A model generated the notes under the pieces. The model saw only the letters and a list, made by a program, of their open reading frames with translations. It made no database searches and was not told the origin of the DNA. A stretch of 64,000 bases of DNA from an uncultured Oscillospiraceae bacterium (GTDB lineage: Bacteria; Bacillota; Clostridia; Oscillospirales; Oscillospiraceae). Both the position numbers and the translations under genes were made by a program. This document shows positions 61,780-64,000 of the stretch, piece after piece. The stretch's first letter is position 1; the number at the start of each line of letters is the position of its first letter. The stretch is taken from assembly GCA_910585815.1 (NCBI GenBank), contig CAJUFJ010000003.1, positions 1 to 64,000 of the forward strand, given 5' to 3'.

Positions 61780-61920
61780 TTACTTGTTCTCACACTTCTG
61801 GTTGGCGACGGTGCAGGAAGTCTTGCAGGCGGACTGGCAAGAGGTCTGGCACTCGCCGCAACCGCCCTTGGCGGCGCTGGCCTTCAGGGTGGCCCCGTTC
61901 AGCGTCTGGATATGTTTCAT
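61780..61920 (-). CDS. scfA: SCIFF ranthipeptide precursor (six cysteines in forty-five)
   Basis: This 46-residue peptide opens with the SCIFF leader KHIQTLNGATLKASAAKGG and has six cysteines at positions 21, 24, 28, 32, 36 and 43. The Thr/Ser/Gln spacers between them act as thioether partners. It is the substrate of the radical SAM maturase encoded at 58707-60131. It lies below the usual gene-finder length limit. A promoter (61976-62004) and its own terminator (61736-61766) mark it as a separately transcribed, abundant mRNA. The start has AGGAGG nine bases upstream. Confidence 0.95.
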   Translation of the reverse strand: MKHIQTLNGATLKASAAKGGCGECQTSCQSACKTSCTVANQKCENK

Positions 61921-61975
61921 TTTAATTTCTCCTCCTGTTTGGTTTGCTTACAGCATTTTCTGCCATAGTAGAGGT

Positions 61976-62004
61976 ATTATAACACAGTGCTCTGGAAATT
62001 TCAA
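61976..62004 (-). promoter_or_regulatory. sigmaA-type promoter of scfA
   Basis: On the minus strand TTGAAA (62004-61999) and TATAAT (61981-61976) are separated by 17 bases, about 55 bases upstream of the SCIFF start. Confidence 0.75.
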
Positions 62005-62427
62005 TCATCTTCTGCGTTTTTTCTTGGGCTTTCTTCCCAGCAGTCCGGGAATTGCCCCGCCGCACAGGCAGGCGCACAGGATTCCCGCCCCTCCGTTGGC
62101 AACGGATGCCCCCTGATAGACGATAAATCCAGCCGTCAGCAGCAGAAGAAACAGCACGGCGCCCACCCCCAGACCCGCTAGCAGGGACCGGCCCTCCACA
62201 TGGCGGACCGCATAGATCCCGCCTGCAAAGGCGCCCAGGGCGCAGGCAGCCAGCACCGCCCCGTACATGGCCTCCACCGGCACCAGGCCCACTGACACCA
62301 GCACTGCACAGATCAGCAGCACCAGAATGGTCACCACTCCGGCCAGCACGCCTCCCTTGAGCACCTCACACATGGCGTTGAGCCACTGGCTGCCCATCTC
62401 CTTCGGCCGCCGCTCCTTTTTCTTCAT
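62005..62427 (-). CDS. TIGR04086 family membrane protein
   Basis: This 140-residue protein starts at the ATG at 62427. It has four hydrophobic segments in a glycine-rich layout (LKGGVLAGVVTILVLLICAVLVS; YGAVLAACALGAFAGGIYA; GLGVGAVLFLLLLTAGFIVY) and a basic C-terminus (RKPKKKRRR). It belongs to the TIGR04086 family, which lies beside yajC and the SCIFF locus in many Clostridia. Function is unknown. Its ribosome site is part of a long hairpin at 62434-62474. Confidence 0.8.
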   Translation of the reverse strand: MKKKERRPKEMGSQWLNAMCEVLKGGVLAGVVTILVLLICAVLVSVGLVPVEAMYGAVLAACALGAFAGGIYAVRHVEGRSLLAGLGVGAVLFLLLLTAGFIVYQGASVANGGAGILCACLCGGAIPGLLGRKPKKKRRR

Positions 62428-62433
62428 AAAACA

Positions 62434-62474
62434 CACCCTCCCCACGGTTTGGTAAAACCTATGCGGGGAGGGTG
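62434..62474 (-). promoter_or_regulatory. hairpin covering the ribosome site of the TIGR04086 gene
   Basis: CACCCTCCCC at 62434-62443 pairs perfectly with GGGGAGGGTG at 62465-62474 around an inner hairpin GGTTT/AAACC. On the minus strand the 3' arm is the GGGGAGG ribosome site of the gene at 62427. It could act as a translational control element or as a terminator of yajC (GTGTTTT follows). Confidence 0.6.
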
Positions 62475-62493
62475 AAAGACATGCCTGTTTCTT

Positions 62494-62775
62494 TTAGGTA
62501 GTCGGCTGGTTGGAAGCCACATTCTTGGTGGACACAGCCCACTTGGTAAACTCGATGCGCACCCGGTCGGCGCCGGTCTCGATTACGATGGTGCTCTCGT
62601 CCACCTTACAGATGGTGCCGACTACCCCGCCGATGGTGGTGATGACGTCGCCCACCTTCAGGGAATCCCGCAGGTTCTGTGCCTCCTTCTTCCGCTTGTT
62701 CTCCGGGCGGATCATGAAAAAGTACATCATGGCGAACATCAGAACAATCATCAAAATAAAGCTGGGATCAATCAT
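62494..62775 (-). CDS. yajC: preprotein translocase subunit YajC
   Basis: This 93-residue protein starts at 62775 after GGAGG. It has one N-terminal membrane helix (FILMIVLMFAMMYFFMIRP) and the family region DSLKVGDVITTIGGVVGTICKVDESTIVIET, in parts. YajC associates with SecDF and the SecYEG translocon. It is downstream of tgt on the same strand, the common bacterial order, and next to the SCIFF locus. Confidence 0.92.
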   Translation of the reverse strand: MIDPSFILMIVLMFAMMYFFMIRPENKRKKEAQNLRDSLKVGDVITTIGGVVGTICKVDESTIVIETGADRVRIEFTKWAVSTKNVASNQPTT

Positions 62776-62894
62776 AAATCTTTCCTCCAATAATTACTGC
62801 AAAATTAAGTCGGTCAACAGAATAACTATTTGACACAGTGAAAAGTATTATAGCGGATAATCTCCCGATTGACAAGCCCTTTTGTCAAATTTCT

Positions 62895-64000
62895 CTAATC
62901 CTCCTGACAGGGCCGGTCCAACAGGCCGGAGTATTGCGCCCGGAAGTCGGAGAAGGTCCCGGCGTCCAGGGTCTCCCGGATGCGGGCCATCAGCTCATTG
63001 TAGAAGTGCAGGTTGTGAAGCACCGCCAGCCGCATGGCCAGCATCTCCCCCGCCGTCAGCAGGTGGCGCAGGTAGGCCCGGGAGAAGGACCGGCAGGCGG
63101 GACAGGTACACGTGGGGTCAATGGGCCGCTCGTCCAGCTTGAATTTCTCATTTTTGATGTTGATGGTCCCCTGCCAGGTGTACAGCTTGCCATGGCGGGC
63201 GTTCCGGGCGGGCATGACGCAGTCGAAGAAGTCGATCCCCCGGGCTACCCCCTCGATGATGTTGGACGGGGTCCCCACCCCCATCAGGTAACGGGGCTTT
63301 TCCCGGGGCATGTGGGGCTCCACCGCGTCGATAATGTCGTACATCACTTGGGTGGGCTCCCCCACCGCCAGGCCACCGATGGCGTAGCCGTCGCAGTTCA
63401 CCTTGGCGATCTCCTCCATGTGCCAGACCCGCAGATCGGCATAAGTCCCCCCCTGGTTGATGCCGAACAGCTGCTGCTGGGGGTTCACCGTATCTGACAG
63501 GCTGTTCAGCTTGTCATGCTCTGTCACGCAACGTTCCAGCCACCGGGCTGTCCGCTCACAGGAGGCCTTTACATACTCGTAGGGGGAGGGATTTTCCACG
63601 CACTCGTCAAAAGCCATGGCGATGTCGCTGCCCAGGTTGGACTGGATGCGCATGGACTCCTCCGGGCCCATGAAGATACGCCGGCCGTCGATGTGGGAGG
63701 CGAAGGTGACCCCCTCCTCCTTGATCTTCCGCAGGCCGGACAGGGAAAAGACCTGGAACCCTCCGCTGTCGGTGAGCATGGGGCCGTCCCAGCCCATAAA
63801 TTTGTGGAGCCCGCCCATCTGACGGACTACCCCGTCCCCGGGGCGCAGATGGAGGTGGTAGGTGTTGGACAGCTCCACCTGACAGCCAATCTCCTTCAGG
63901 TCGTGGGCAGACACCGCCCCCTTGATGGCCCCCTGGGTGCCCACATTCATGAACACCGGGGTCTGGACCACCCCGTGGGCGCAGGTGAAGACACCCCGCC
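62895..64000 (-). CDS. tgt: tRNA-guanine transglycosylase, N-terminus cut by the window edge
   Basis: The visible 368 residues run from inside the N-terminal barrel strand (HGVVQTPVFMNVGTQGAIK) to the C-terminus. They include the catalytic Asp regions DSGGFQVFSLSGLRKIKEEG, GGLAVGEPTQVMYDIID, GIDFFDCVMPARNARHG and the zinc site CTCPACRSFSRAYLRHL. The enzyme exchanges guanine for the queuine precursor preQ1 in tRNAs with GUN anticodons. The start codon lies beyond position 64000. The open frame continues to the edge, so the gene is only truncated by the window. Confidence 0.94.
   Translation of the reverse strand, partial: RGVFTCAHGVVQTPVFMNVGTQGAIKGAVSAHDLKEIGCQVELSNTYHLHLRPGDGVVRQMGGLHKFMGWDGPMLTDSGGFQVFSLSGLRKIKEEGVTFASHIDGRRIFMGPEESMRIQSNLGSDIAMAFDECVENPSPYEYVKASCERTARWLERCVTEHDKLNSLSDTVNPQQQLFGINQGGTYADLRVWHMEEIAKVNCDGYAIGGLAVGEPTQVMYDIIDAVEPHMPREKPRYLMGVGTPSNIIEGVARGIDFFDCVMPARNARHGKLYTWQGTINIKNEKFKLDERPIDPTCTCPACRSFSRAYLRHLLTAGEMLAMRLAVLHNLHFYNELMARIRETLDAGTFSDFRAQYSGLLDRPCQED

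Overview
The window looks like chromosomal DNA of an anaerobic, endospore-forming, GC-rich member of the Clostridia, most like a gut Oscillospiraceae (Flavonifractor/Pseudoflavonifractor-type) bacterium. The evidence is the gene content. Sporulation genes recur (spoIVFA/spoIVFB-like pair, ylbJ, yunB, spoIIM, a SleB-type hydrolase). There is a complete SCIFF ranthipeptide precursor and maturase beside yajC and tgt, a tyrosine T-box, acetate kinase, a sodium-pump decarboxylase subunit, and the clostridial order nusB-xseA-xseB-ispA-dxs-tlyA-nadK-argR-recN. No rRNA, CRISPR array, prophage or complete insertion sequence was seen. One truncated tRNA-Pro lies at the left edge and one truncated tgt at the right edge.

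Layout. 0-8.3 kb: spoIVFA/spoIVFB-like genes and the TIGR03960/TIGR03936 pair, then two short palindromic intergenic repeats around an ankyrin gene, a thioesterase, a membrane-anchored Xre regulator, and a riboswitch-controlled oadB-oadG-like pair. 8.3-23.2 kb: short blocks of alternating strand with ylbJ, a DUF2804 protein, a YgjP-type peptidase, rarA, a TSUP transporter, a DUF3810 peptidase-like protein, tmcAL, ackA, a radical SAM protein, a SleB-like hydrolase, and a three-gene unit of an Xre regulator and two related unknown proteins. 23.4-33.5 kb: a long plus-strand housekeeping operon of RNA, DNA-repair and isoprenoid genes. 33.5-46.2 kb: a sodium symporter, malic enzyme, several orphan small proteins, a Tyr T-box operon (EamA permease, DUF4240-like gene, tyrS), an AraC/DUF2000 pair, a methyltransferase, an acetyltransferase and an orphan tyrosine recombinase. 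46.2-64 kb: every gene is on the minus strand: DUF362 ferredoxin, EamA, ligA, VanZ-like, yunB, a group of immunity-type (SUKH-like) genes with apparent frameshifts, a methionine gamma-lyase family enzyme, murD, xerD, spoIIM, and the SCIFF locus with yajC and tgt.

Points that stand out. (1) The SCIFF precursor (61780-61920) and its maturase (58707-60131) are separated by three small genes, one of them SUKH-like. (2) A T-box whose likely specifier is UAC (Tyr) controls an EamA permease upstream of tyrS, which suggests the permease handles tyrosine or a related compound. (3) A yybP-ykoY-like (Mn2+) leader with a terminator precedes an oadB gene. (4) Two adjacent SUKH-like genes carry matching signs of frameshift. 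(5) There are several unexplained cis elements: a MITE-like repeat, a 21-bp-phased direct repeat, a 30-bp palindrome before a recombinase gene, a dif-like half site, and a hairpin over a ribosome binding site. All calls come from reading the sequence and from knowledge of the families. No database search was run.
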